From positions 248,001-312,000 of the forward strand of contig NZ_JSVC01000005.1 in assembly GCF_000814475.1 (NCBI RefSeq): a stretch of DNA of 64,000 nucleotides, read 5' to 3'. Below, piece after piece: positions 34,082 to 42,514 of the stretch. The translations under genes were made by a program, and so were the position numbers. Numbering within the stretch: the first letter of the stretch is position 1; the number at the start of each line of letters is the position of its first letter. Source of the DNA: Flavihumibacter solisilvae (GTDB lineage Bacteria > Bacteroidota > Bacteroidia > Chitinophagales > Chitinophagaceae). A model generated the notes under the pieces. It had not been told where the DNA came from and did not search any database. It was given only the letters and a program-made list of their open reading frames with translations.

Positions 34082-35005
34082 TTATTTTTGGGTGGCCAGC
34101 TGGATAAAGCGGTCTTCGATAGTAGGTTTGATCAGGTTGATTCTTGAATTGGTGATGCCCCGGCTGTCCAGGTATCCGATTATGTCGTCGGCAGACAGGT
34201 TTTTGTCTGTAAAGCTTGCATGCGCAAACTCCCCGAATGCATAATGGGATTTCGTTTTTTCAAATTGTGCAAGCGCATTCAGAATGGACGGCATTGATGC
34301 TTTCTCAGTGCTGATAGCAAAAAGTGGATCAGGGTAGGAGCCTGTAAGTGCTTCAGGTGTGTCAATTGTCATGATGCTGCCTGATTGCATCAGTGCAATC
34401 CGGTCACAGAGCGAGGCCTCATCCATATACGGGGTGGACACAAGGATAGTAATACCGCCCGATTTTAACCGCCCAAGCATCTCCCAGAATTCTTTTCGGC
34501 TTACCGGGTCTACACCTGTTGTGGGTTCATCAAGGAACAGGACCTCGGGTTTATGGATCAATGCGCAACAGAGTGCAAGCTTTTGTTTCATTCCCCCTGA
34601 AAGTTTTCCGGCTCTTCTTTTTTTGAAAGGTTCGATCTGGATGTAGATGTCGCGGATCAGGTGATAATTTTCTTCAATGCTGGTATCGAAGATGGTGGCA
34701 AAGAACGCCAGATTCTCTTCAATGGTAAGATCGGGGTACAATGAAAATCGTCCCGGCATGTAACCGACCCGCTGCCGGATCTCCCTGTACCCTGTTACCA
34801 CATCAAATCCGGCCACCTTTGCAGTTCCACTATCCGCCAGCAATAAGGTCGTAAGTATCCGGAAAATGCTGGTCTTGCCCGCACCGTCCGGACCAATCAG
34901 TCCAAAGAGTTCGTTCTCATTTACGGTAAACGAAACGTCCTTAACTGCAGTTACCTGGCCATTGCCGTAAGTCTTGTTGAGGGAATTGACGATAATGGGT
35001 TGCAT
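34082..35005 (-). CDS. ABC transporter ATP-binding protein (YbhF first-half type)
   Basis: 307 residues: Walker A GPDGAGKTSIFRIL, Q loop YMPGRFSLYPDLTI, signature LSGGMKQKLALCCAL, Walker B VLFLDEPTTGVDP, H-loop position LVSTPYMDEAS, where the switch His is replaced by Pro (STPY rather than TTHY). The C-terminal ~70 residues form the extension of YbhF-type domains. Its missing switch His and the partner's degenerate signature suggest an asymmetric heterodimer. Confidence 0.92.
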   Translation of the reverse strand: MQPIIVNSLNKTYGNGQVTAVKDVSFTVNENELFGLIGPDGAGKTSIFRILTTLLLADSGTAKVAGFDVVTGYREIRQRVGYMPGRFSLYPDLTIEENLAFFATIFDTSIEENYHLIRDIYIQIEPFKKRRAGKLSGGMKQKLALCCALIHKPEVLFLDEPTTGVDPVSRKEFWEMLGRLKSGGITILVSTPYMDEASLCDRIALMQSGSIMTIDTPEALTGSYPDPLFAISTEKASMPSILNALAQFEKTKSHYAFGEFAHASFTDKNLSADDIIGYLDSRGITNSRINLIKPTIEDRFIQLATQK

Positions 35006-35008
35006 CGT

Positions 35009-35938
35009 TTAAAATTTTACTTCACTGTACATCCCGATCTTCAGGTAACCATCGTTCCTGACAGTTATCTTGACTGCATAAACAAGGTTCGCCCGTTCTT
35101 CTTTAGTCTGGATTGTCTTCGGAGTGAACTCAGCCTTATCGCTGATCCACGTTATTGTGCCGGGGTATTCCTTGTAATTTTTCCTGTCTGTATCGATCAT
35201 TACATGCACATGCTGCCCGATTTTTACTGCCGGCAGCTGGCTGCCTGTGATGTATGCGCGTAGCGTAAGTACATTCAGGTCGGCGATCTTGTATAATGGT
35301 TTTCCGGTGGATGCGTATTCACCCGCGTATGCGTATTGCGTAAGAACAGTACCGCTTACAGGGTTGATCAGTGTACCTCTTTTTATCTGGTCTTCCACAA
35401 TGGCTACATCCTTGCTTGCCGGTTCTTTCTCACTGAGAATTGTGCGGTTTTGTGTACTGATATCTGATTGGTACAATGCGATTTGCTGGTGGCTGACTGC
35501 AATTTCTTTGTTCAGTTGATCGATTGTTGCATTTACGTCGTCGAGTTCTTTCCGGGTTGCTGCATCCGCTTTCAACAGGTTCGTGATCCTTGTTTTTTCA
35601 TGCAACTGCTGCTGTAGCCGCGACTCCTGTACATCAAGTTGCTTCCGTACAAGTTGTAACTGCGGCCGGGGATCGATAGTCCTTTCTGTAATGGCTTTCA
35701 CGTTAGCTTCCCTCTGGGCCCGTTGCAATACAAGACCGGTTACATCAATCCCTCCAATCACCTGGCCCGCAGCCAGGCTATCACCTTCCATGATATTCAA
35801 AGCGAGGATCCGGCCCGATTGTTCAGCGGCGACAATCACTTCGGTTGCTTCGAATGCGCCTGTAGCATCAAAGCGGTTCTTGTCAGAGCAGGACGTTGCT
35901 GTTATTGCAAATGCTGCCAGGAGAAATATATTTTTCAT
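35009..35938 (-). CDS. HlyD/YbhG-type periplasmic adaptor (membrane fusion protein)
   Basis: 309 residues with a lipoprotein-like signal (FLLAAFAITATSCSDKNRF, lipobox Cys17). A biotinyl-lipoyl-like half (EQSGRILALNIMEGDSLAAGQVIGGID) is followed by the coiled-coil hairpin (~75-165) and the second lipoyl half (LINPVSGTVLTQYAYAGEYASTGKPLYKIADL), then the beta-barrel domain. It links the inner membrane ABC parts to the TolC channel encoded just upstream. Three bases separate it from the first ATPase gene. Confidence 0.92.
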   Translation of the reverse strand: MKNIFLLAAFAITATSCSDKNRFDATGAFEATEVIVAAEQSGRILALNIMEGDSLAAGQVIGGIDVTGLVLQRAQREANVKAITERTIDPRPQLQLVRKQLDVQESRLQQQLHEKTRITNLLKADAATRKELDDVNATIDQLNKEIAVSHQQIALYQSDISTQNRTILSEKEPASKDVAIVEDQIKRGTLINPVSGTVLTQYAYAGEYASTGKPLYKIADLNVLTLRAYITGSQLPAVKIGQHVHVMIDTDRKNYKEYPGTITWISDKAEFTPKTIQTKEERANLVYAVKITVRNDGYLKIGMYSEVKF

Positions 35939-35959
35939 GTTGACTTTGTTTTTGTTGGA

Positions 35960-37219
35960 TCAGTTCCCTGAAGTTGTTTTCGAATTGTATTCTGCCAGCC
36001 GCAACTGAATAGCATGGAAGGAAACATTCTGTCGAGCCAATGCCTCGTTTGTCACTTCTTTGAGGTAGTCGTTCACCGAGATGACGCCGTTTTCCAGTTG
36101 TGCACTCGCGGCTTTTTTGATTGCCATACGAAGGGTGACAATCGCTTCATCACTTTTAAGCAACTGGCGAAGCCTGCTGATCTCAGCGGATTCCTGTTTC
36201 AGCTGTAACTCCGTATCCCAGATAAACGTTTCTTTCCGGCTAGCAATCGTTTCTTTATCCAGGTCAAGGAGTAGCTTATCCTTTTTGTAAGTGTACAGGC
36301 TTGAAACAGACCAGTTCAATCGCAGGCCGCCATAATAAAATCCTTTCCATTCGTTGAGCAGCATATTAAGGGCCGGGTTACCGATTCCCCCCTGCACGAA
36401 GAAAGAAAACTTCGGTTTCGTGTTGGTGCGCAGGATCTCCGACTGCATATCGATCATCCTGCTTCCGGCGTCAAAGGCTCTTATTTCAGGGCGGTTAATT
36501 TCCGCCACCGGAACTACGGGCGCCGGAGATTGCAATGCCGATTCCTGCGGTAAAGGTTTATTGATGAACATGGCCAGCATCTCAAGGTAAGCGCCGCGTA
36601 TCGAAAGGATCTCTGTGTCACGCTGTTCGGCATGGAGAAGCTCTGCTTTAAGCTTATCCAGGCTGCTGTTGAAATCCGTGCCGTTGGCAATTGCCGCTTT
36701 TACCTTGTCCATTCCGCTGCGGATATCATTTTTGGTGATCCCATTCTGTTTCAGCTCTTCGTCTGCCAGCAGGATTCCAAAGTAAAGCCCGTTCACCCGT
36801 TCTCTCAGTTTATACAGCTCTACTTCGAGACTTTCCCTTTCGTAAACAGTCGTAGCTTCCTGCAAGTCTTTTTTCTGCCGGATCAACCTTAGGTCTGTAA
36901 GTGGCTGCGTCACTTCTGCATAAGCCTTGTACTGGTCCTTCGGGATCTCGGCGATATTGATGTTGGGCAGTTTCGCCGGGAATTCCGTCACCTCCGACTG
37001 GTAGGTGGCGTATCCGCCGACATACAGTTGTGGTAGTGCACCTTTCGAAATGTTCTCGATGTTATAGGCTCCGGCCTTAGCTATAAGGTCACGCTGCTTT
37101 ACCAGTGGATAGTTTTTCACCGCAAGATGGTACGCTTCCTCAAGTGTAAGTGGCTGCGCGTCCGCTGTCAATAAGCACATCGAGCACAAGGCAGCCAGAA
37201 AATAGGCATAACACTTCAT
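35960..37219 (-). CDS. TolC family outer membrane efflux protein
   Basis: 419 residues with a signal peptide (YFLAALCSMCLLTADAQ). It has two outer membrane factor repeats: LTLEEAYHLAVKNYPLVKQR, later LRLNWSVSSLYTYKKDKLLLDL, with the long helices of the periplasmic tunnel. A small barrel/channel for the ABC exporter. ATG 37219 sits 4 bases below a TetR-type palindrome at 37222-37235, so its transcription is likely under the TetR gene product. Confidence 0.9.
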   Translation of the reverse strand: MKCYAYFLAALCSMCLLTADAQPLTLEEAYHLAVKNYPLVKQRDLIAKAGAYNIENISKGALPQLYVGGYATYQSEVTEFPAKLPNINIAEIPKDQYKAYAEVTQPLTDLRLIRQKKDLQEATTVYERESLEVELYKLRERVNGLYFGILLADEELKQNGITKNDIRSGMDKVKAAIANGTDFNSSLDKLKAELLHAEQRDTEILSIRGAYLEMLAMFINKPLPQESALQSPAPVVPVAEINRPEIRAFDAGSRMIDMQSEILRTNTKPKFSFFVQGGIGNPALNMLLNEWKGFYYGGLRLNWSVSSLYTYKKDKLLLDLDKETIASRKETFIWDTELQLKQESAEISRLRQLLKSDEAIVTLRMAIKKAASAQLENGVISVNDYLKEVTNEALARQNVSFHAIQLRLAEYNSKTTSGN

Positions 37220-37221
37220 TA

Positions 37222-37235
37222 TTAATCATTTGATT
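37222..37235. promoter_or_regulatory. TetR-type operator upstream of the exporter genes
   Basis: TTAATCATTTGATT contains the perfect palindrome AATCATTTGATT (37224-37235). Its complement AATCAAATGATTAA recurs exactly at 37940-37953 upstream of the TetR gene. It lies between the TetR stop and the TolC start codon. Confidence 0.7.
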
Positions 37236-37267
37236 TAAACAAATAAATAACGGCAGGGCAAAAAAAT

Positions 37268-37879
37268 TTACTTCGCTTTCAGGATAGCCTTGATCCAGGC
37301 AGGGATCAGTTTTTTTCTTTCCTGTACCAGGGTGTCGAATACTTTCGCATTATTGGGCAGCGCATCAAAAACGACCGGTTTCATGATGAACGGAAATACT
37401 GTCATGCCTAAAAGGGTGATCACGAAATGTAAGGGGTTCAGATCCGGTCTTTTTTCTTTCAGTTGTTTCACGAGGGCCGAATTCTGCAGAAGCGGACCAA
37501 CGCGCAACTGTTCGCTGAAACGTTGGGGATTGGTCCTGATTTCACTAAGTACGAAAAGGGGGAGGTCAGGATTTTCACGCAGCAGGTCGATGTAGTTGAC
37601 CACGATCGTTTCTACTTTTTTCTCAAGGGTTGTTTTCGGGTCGTCTATTACCGGTGCAAGCACATTGAAGAGCTTGAACATCTTTTCAGCCATAATGATC
37701 TCAAAAAGCTTTTCCTTGCTTCTGAAGTAATAATTGAGCAGGGCCAGGTTGATTCCAGCTTCCTCGGCAATGTCACGGGTCCGGGTCGCTGCATATCCCT
37801 TGCTGGTAAAAACTTTTCTCGCCGCTTCTTTGATCTTGTCTTCAGTCGATAGGTCTACCATCGAAGTCTTCTTACCCAT
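37268..37879 (-). CDS. TetR/AcrR family transcriptional regulator
   Basis: 203 residues. The N-terminal HTH is TRTRDIAEEAGINLALLNYY FRSKEKLFE (~35-62), and the C-terminal domain of helices (~80-200) would bind a ligand. It resembles E. coli CecR, the regulator placed at the head of the ybh exporter operon. It is transcribed in the same direction as the exporter operon, with operator-like palindromes before itself and before the TolC gene, so it probably represses both. Confidence 0.92.
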   Translation of the reverse strand: MGKKTSMVDLSTEDKIKEAARKVFTSKGYAATRTRDIAEEAGINLALLNYYFRSKEKLFEIIMAEKMFKLFNVLAPVIDDPKTTLEKKVETIVVNYIDLLRENPDLPLFVLSEIRTNPQRFSEQLRVGPLLQNSALVKQLKEKRPDLNPLHFVITLLGMTVFPFIMKPVVFDALPNNAKVFDTLVQERKKLIPAWIKAILKAK

Positions 37880-37899
37880 ATTGTTTCATTAAGGCACAA

Positions 37900-37933
37900 C
37901 AAAGATAGGGGGATTTATTATGTTTTAAACAAA
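37900..37933 (-). promoter_or_regulatory. Bacteroidota-type promoter of the TetR gene
   Basis: Minus strand: TTTG (37930-37933), 22 bases, TATCTTTG (37900-37907), 21 bases ahead of ATG 37879. The operator palindrome starts two bases beyond the -33 box. Confidence 0.6.
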
Positions 37934-37935
37934 AA

Positions 37936-37955
37936 GTTTAATCAAATGATTAAAC
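37936..37955. promoter_or_regulatory. TetR-type operator upstream of the regulator gene
   Basis: A 20-base inverted repeat: GTTTAATCA, AA, TGATTAAAC. The central 14 bases are the reverse complement of those at 37222-37235. Confidence 0.7.
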
Positions 37956-37979
37956 CTGTAGATAGCCCGTAAGTTTTCG

Positions 37980-38011
37980 ATAAGTGAATAGGTAAATAAG
38001 TGAAAGAGTGA
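37980..38011. repeat. octamer tandem repeats (ATAAGTGA type)
   Basis: Four consecutive octamers: ATAAGTGA, ATAGGTAA, ATAAGTGA, AAGAGTGA. The same octamer family forms the palindrome at 43737-43791. Confidence 0.6.
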
Positions 38012-38027
38012 AGGGAAAAGATATGCA

Positions 38028-38378
38028 TCAGTTGCCTGAAAGGCATTCTGCCAGGGGCTTGTCGGCCCACTTTCCTGAAGGATGAACAAAGTTGAGTGTA
38101 TGCTGCCGGATGTTCACCAGGACGTTCCATACCTGTTCCAGCAGGCTGGATTTATCAATATGACCGTTCGGAGTCTTTTGTCCCTCTTCCGCAAGAATGG
38201 CGCCTGATTCATCCAGTAACTGGTGACCGATCATTTTGCCTTTAAGGTGCCCCTGGATGCTGAACACACAATTTCCCAGCATCAGGCCGATCAGGTGATA
38301 GGTTCCCGGCTCAAGTATCGCAAACTGGTAGAGGTATGCAACCGGCTTCCTCATTTTGTCGTACAGGCAGGTCATCAT
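38028..38378 (-). CDS. hypothetical protein
   Basis: 116 residues, beginning with two adjacent ATGs after an AGGA. No signal or membrane segment. Middle residues (YHLIGLMLGNCVFSIQGH) and the tail (LLEQVWNVLVNIRQHTLNFV) are moderately hydrophobic. No family recognised. It is located between the TetR and LVIVD genes without a clear operon partner; whether it is expressed is uncertain. Confidence 0.5.
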   Translation of the reverse strand: MMTCLYDKMRKPVAYLYQFAILEPGTYHLIGLMLGNCVFSIQGHLKGKMIGHQLLDESGAILAEEGQKTPNGHIDKSSLLEQVWNVLVNIRQHTLNFVHPSGKWADKPLAECLSGN

Positions 38379-38445
38379 TCCTGTAAGTTAAAACTTCTTC
38401 AAACCGCATGTTCCGGCTTAATAATTTGATAACATAGAACGAACG

Positions 38446-39207
38446 TTAGTTTTTAACGGTGCCATATTCTACCGGATGCAGCGGGTCGCTCAGGTCATAA
38501 AAACAAATTCCGTCGGACAGGTGACATATTAACAGCCCGTTATATGGGATTACATCCTGGTAATCCTTCCCTTTGAGGGTGCGTATTTCCACAGGTTCAT
38601 AACCCTTACTGATGTCGAAAACGGTCAGGCCGTTCTGTCCTTCGCAAACATAAAGGGCTGACCGGTGGATACCGAGGCCGCCTGGGGATTTCATGGTTAC
38701 CGTCCTGACAAGCCGGGGATTCTGCACATTTTTCACGTCATACACATTCAGCACATTTTCCGAGCCACCGCAGGTCGTTCCAAAGTTCCTGAGGGTAACA
38801 TACGCTGCCGAATCATTTGCCACAACTGGATCGCAGGCGCGGACGTGAGTAACAGAACCTTCCAACTTAGGCGCAGTCGGATCTTCGAGTGAGTAAACAT
38901 ACATTCCATTGGAGGAGCCGATGAACAGCTTGTCGCGGAAGGGATAAATTGTTTCGATGCCAAAGCCAATTTGCTGGCTTGACTTCCTTACCGGGTTGGC
39001 AAGATCATGGCAATCGTATACATCAAGATTGTAATCGTCCACCAGGTAGAGGTAGTCACCAACTATCGTATATCTGGCCAGTGAACCGCCGGCCCCGTTA
39101 TTAGCCGTGTCGGGAGCCGCCTCTGAATTACCGTCTTTGGAACAGGATGCAATAACAGCAAGGATGATCATCAACAGGAGCAACCGGCCTGGTAAAATGA
39201 TTTTCAT
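38446..39207 (-). CDS. LVIVD-repeat lipoprotein
   Basis: 253 residues. Lipoprotein signal with lipobox Cys22 (IILAVIASCSKDG). The mature part is a beta-propeller-like set of LVIVD repeats: YLYLVDDYNLDVYDCHDLANP, KLFIGSSNGMYVYSLEDPTAP, AAYVTLRNFG...NVYDVKNVQNP, ALYVCEGQNGLTVFDISKGYEP, GLLICHLSDGICFYDLSDPLHP. Exposed on the periplasmic or surface side; function unknown. It follows a shorter paralogue upstream after 9 bases. Confidence 0.85.
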   Translation of the reverse strand: MKIILPGRLLLLMIILAVIASCSKDGNSEAAPDTANNGAGGSLARYTIVGDYLYLVDDYNLDVYDCHDLANPVRKSSQQIGFGIETIYPFRDKLFIGSSNGMYVYSLEDPTAPKLEGSVTHVRACDPVVANDSAAYVTLRNFGTTCGGSENVLNVYDVKNVQNPRLVRTVTMKSPGGLGIHRSALYVCEGQNGLTVFDISKGYEPVEIRTLKGKDYQDVIPYNGLLICHLSDGICFYDLSDPLHPVEYGTVKN

Positions 39208-39216
39208 GTGACTGGT

Positions 39217-39786
39217 TTAATTGGTTTTGCAATAAGCGCCTTCAACATTCTTTTCCACCTTCCATCCGATTACTTCGCCCTGCCAGGGATCGGGACACAC
39301 ATAGTAAACGTTCGAGGGCGCCGGCCGTGCAACCACCGTTTGCTCAAAGAAGTACCGGTTGAATGCTTTGGGAACCCGGCCTATCAGCTTCGCCTTATTG
39401 AGATCGCTGATATCGATCGAAACAAGGTCGTTCAAATTATTAGTCAGTATAACGTTGTTGCGGACAGTCACCTCCGAACATCCGGGAATGCTGATGAAGG
39501 CTAGTTTCACGGGGTGGTTTACATCCTGGTAGTCGATAATATGTATTCCTTTGCTGTTTTCAACCTGGTAGAGACGATTCCCCAGGGTATAGATCTTGCC
39601 GGCAGCTACGGTAGGTTGCGGACTTGCCGAAGCGATTGTCCGGAGACTTGAATCTATCCCATAGATCGGTACAAAGGCCGAAGGTTTTTTATCCTGGTAC
39701 CGGCGACCCCAGCCGTTATCAAAGCAGGAAAATCCCAGAACAGCCATTAGGGCAAGGGTAACGACCGTGTATAGTTGCAGTCGCAT
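39217..39786 (-). CDS. shorter LVIVD-type lipoprotein
   Basis: 189 residues with lipobox Cys21 (LMAVLGFSCFDNG). Repeats resemble those of the downstream gene: RLYQVENSKGIHIIDYQDVNHP, VILTNNLNDLVSIDISDLNKA. The C-terminal segment (NVYYVCPDPWQGEVIGWKVE) lies where another repeat would be. First gene of a two-gene minus-strand unit, divergent from 39898. Confidence 0.75.
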   Translation of the reverse strand: MRLQLYTVVTLALMAVLGFSCFDNGWGRRYQDKKPSAFVPIYGIDSSLRTIASASPQPTVAAGKIYTLGNRLYQVENSKGIHIIDYQDVNHPVKLAFISIPGCSEVTVRNNVILTNNLNDLVSIDISDLNKAKLIGRVPKAFNRYFFEQTVVARPAPSNVYYVCPDPWQGEVIGWKVEKNVEGAYCKTN

Positions 39787-39882
39787 AAGCAGTTATTTGG
39801 CCGATTGACAAGACAATTACCCGGAATGTTGCAGCACTGTTTGAAATAAATTATCATATGACCGGGAGACTTCCTTTTCAGC

Positions 39883-39890
39883 TACCTTTG
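39883..39890 (+). promoter_or_regulatory. -7 box (TACCTTTG) before the small Cys-motif gene
   Basis: TACCTTTG 7 bases before ATG 39898; TATG 22 bases upstream is only a partial -33 match. Confidence 0.35.
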
Positions 39891-39897
39891 CGTCGTT

Positions 39898-40281
39898 ATG
39901 CCGTTGTTCCGACACCTGATTGCGTTTTTACTGCTGGCTGCCTTCCTGGTGCAGAGCTTCAGCCGTACGGCAGTTGTTGTGGACTATTACAGCAACACCA
40001 GTACATTCGCCCGTAATTGCGTCAATAAAGCCCGGCCGCTCCTTCATTGCAATGGTAAATGTCAGCTGATGAAAAAACTGAAAGCGATCGAGGATAAGGA
40101 ACAGTCAGCGAACCAGGCTTATAAATCCCAGCTTGCTTCAGACCTGATGTATTCCCGCAGCTTTTTCGATATTCCTGAACAGGCCTGCTTTATGATTTCC
40201 TGTGAACATACACAGCGCCAGGCTGATGCCACACCTGTCGACAGGTCCTACGACTTATTTCATCCCCCTACGCAGTCTTAG
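39898..40281 (+). CDS. small exported protein with CNGKC motif
   Basis: 127 residues. A signal/anchor helix (~4-22) precedes the motif LLHCNGKCQLMKKLKAIEDK at ~48-67. In other Bacteroidota, small proteins with this motif sit next to TonB-dependent receptors or metal-related genes; the two Cys could bind a metal. Residues near 100 hold two more Cys (EQACFMISCEH). The receptor gene follows at 40391 on the same strand. Function unknown; a metal role is inference. Confidence 0.7.
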   Translation: MPLFRHLIAFLLLAAFLVQSFSRTAVVVDYYSNTSTFARNCVNKARPLLHCNGKCQLMKKLKAIEDKEQSANQAYKSQLASDLMYSRSFFDIPEQACFMISCEHTQRQADATPVDRSYDLFHPPTQS

Positions 40282-40390
40282 TTAAGTTATTCTGCAAATC
40301 TGCCATGACATTCAACACGCAATCGTACCGGTTGCATGCTTTGATGTAATTGCGCCAGCAATCCATTATAAATCGTGATTCCTTTACAAC

Positions 40391-42514
40391 ATGTATAAGC
40401 TTCTATTACCGTTACTCCTTGTATCGGTATCCCGGCTATATGCTCAATCGGACCAGAAACCCGATAGCACAGCCAGGATGCTGCAGGAGTTTATCTTCAC
40501 CGCCAGCAGGGGGGAAGGTATCAAACGTGCAGATGCCCCACTCGCCATCTCAGTTATCTCAACAAAGAATCTCAAAGATACCCGTGCAACTTCAGCTGAA
40601 CAGTTACTGAATAAAATCAGCGGTGTGAATATGGTCACACTCGGCAACGAACAGCACCAGATGAGCATTCGCCAGCCAATGACCACGAAAAGCCTTTTCC
40701 TCTACCTCGAAGATGGGATTCCGGTCAGGACCACCGGGCTTTATAACCATAATGCACTTCTCGAAATGAACCTGGCTGCAACCCGGACAATCGAAGTTAT
40801 TAAGGGGCCATCATCTGCCCTTTATGGCAGCGAAGCGATCGGTGGAGTGGTCAATTTCATTACGCTGGCACCTACAGAACAACCCTCACTGAAACTGGCG
40901 CTGCAGGGCAATAATATTGGCTACAAACGCGGAGACTTCAGCAGTACTTTCACTACCGGCAAACTCGGGTTTGCCATCGGCGGATACTATGCTGATAAGA
41001 GAAACGGTTTCCTCGATTATACCGATTTTCATAAGGGGATATTCACGGCAAGGATGGATTACAGGTTCACCGAACGGACCACCCTTTCCAACAGTGCCAC
41101 CTGGCTGAACTATTACAGCGACATGACCGGCACAATAGACAGTTCCATGTTTGCCACGCATACCTTCAAAAACCAGCAGACTTTTACCTATCGGAAAGTG
41201 AAAGCCTTCCGGTACAGGTCAACCCTCTCGCATCAATGGAATAACCAGTCCAATTCAAGTCTTTCTGTAATCTACAGAAACAACTCAATTGGCCAGAATC
41301 CTGCCTACCGCATTAAGGACGATTACCGCAGGCAGGGCAATGTCTATGTCGGTAATAAAGAGCTGGCACATGGAGAAATCAACGAAAGCAGCTTCAATAG
41401 CTACTCCCTGGTGGCACAGCATCGCCTGCAACTCAGCTGGAAGCGTGCAGTGATCATTGCGGGAGTGTCAACGGACCTGAGTCCTTCGGACTATACTGCA
41501 GAGTATATCCGCATTAAAAAGGATACGCTTGAATCGAAGTATGTGTCGTACCAGGCCCCGGACAGCCTCCTGTCCAACTATTCCACGCGGCTTGAGAACA
41601 TGGCCGGGTTTGTACACCTGGAGCTTAGCCCGGTCGACCCGCTCAGGGTCGTGCTGTCGCTGCGTTATGACCGCTTCAGGTACGACTACAACAATCACCT
41701 CGACGGTTCCGCTTACAGTGGTGCACCCGATGCCGTTAACCGCTTTTCGCGCGTAAGTCCGAAAATTGGCCTGACCTACAGTTTTACGCAGCGGGTTGGC
41801 GTATATGCGAATTACAGCCAGGGATTTGTTCCGCCCCAGGTCACGGAAATGTACAACGGGGTTAAAGTGCCGCAGCTGTCACCCGCTGTGTACGACAACT
41901 ATGAAGCGGGAGCATGGTTCAATTCTGCCAATGGTAAAATGTCTGCCGACCTGAGTATTTACCGGCTGGAAGGAAAGAATGCAGTGATTTCGGTGAAGCT
42001 TGACGATGGTTCATTTGCCAACCAGAATGCCGGCAGAACCCTTCACAAGGGAATTGAAGCGGGCCTGAAATATAACCCCTGGGGCGATCTTTCCTTACGT
42101 TTCAGTGGCGCTTATAACAAGCATGTGTTCGTCGACTATGTAGAAAAGGGAGTTGACTTCAACGGGAACGAAATGAACAACGCGCCCAATTGGTTATACA
42201 ATACTGAAATAATCTGTCGCCCTTCATTTCTTCCCGGATTTCGCATAGGTGCAGAGTGGCAACATGTAGGCAGCTATTTTGCCGATCCGGCAAATACGGA
42301 CAGGTATGAGGGGTATGATGTGCTGAACCTGCGCGCCGGGTTTAGTTTCCGCTCCTTTGATCTTTGGCTGAATGTGCTGAATGCGACCGACGAATATTAT
42401 TCTGTAATCACTTCAAAAAGTAATTTCGGTTACAGCTACCAGTTGGCTGAACCTGTTAGCTTCAATGTGGGAATTGCTTACGATTTTTCCCCGCTTTTCA
42501 AACATCGCAAATGA
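40391..42514 (+). CDS. TonB-dependent outer membrane receptor
   Basis: 707 residues with a signal peptide (YKLLLPLLLVSVSRLYAQ). The plug domain is at ~30-150 (APLAISVISTKNL; AEQLLNKISGVNMVT; TIEVIKGPSSALYGSEAIGG) and a 22-strand barrel follows (~175-707), including YANYSQGFVPPQVTEMYNG. No N-terminal SusC-type carboxypeptidase-like domain, so it looks like a siderophore/metal or vitamin type rather than SusC. Its stop overlaps the start of the BNR lipoprotein gene by four bases, indicating coupled production and a shared task. Confidence 0.92.
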   Translation: MYKLLLPLLLVSVSRLYAQSDQKPDSTARMLQEFIFTASRGEGIKRADAPLAISVISTKNLKDTRATSAEQLLNKISGVNMVTLGNEQHQMSIRQPMTTKSLFLYLEDGIPVRTTGLYNHNALLEMNLAATRTIEVIKGPSSALYGSEAIGGVVNFITLAPTEQPSLKLALQGNNIGYKRGDFSSTFTTGKLGFAIGGYYADKRNGFLDYTDFHKGIFTARMDYRFTERTTLSNSATWLNYYSDMTGTIDSSMFATHTFKNQQTFTYRKVKAFRYRSTLSHQWNNQSNSSLSVIYRNNSIGQNPAYRIKDDYRRQGNVYVGNKELAHGEINESSFNSYSLVAQHRLQLSWKRAVIIAGVSTDLSPSDYTAEYIRIKKDTLESKYVSYQAPDSLLSNYSTRLENMAGFVHLELSPVDPLRVVLSLRYDRFRYDYNNHLDGSAYSGAPDAVNRFSRVSPKIGLTYSFTQRVGVYANYSQGFVPPQVTEMYNGVKVPQLSPAVYDNYEAGAWFNSANGKMSADLSIYRLEGKNAVISVKLDDGSFANQNAGRTLHKGIEAGLKYNPWGDLSLRFSGAYNKHVFVDYVEKGVDFNGNEMNNAPNWLYNTEIICRPSFLPGFRIGAEWQHVGSYFADPANTDRYEGYDVLNLRAGFSFRSFDLWLNVLNATDEYYSVITSKSNFGYSYQLAEPVSFNVGIAYDFSPLFKHRK

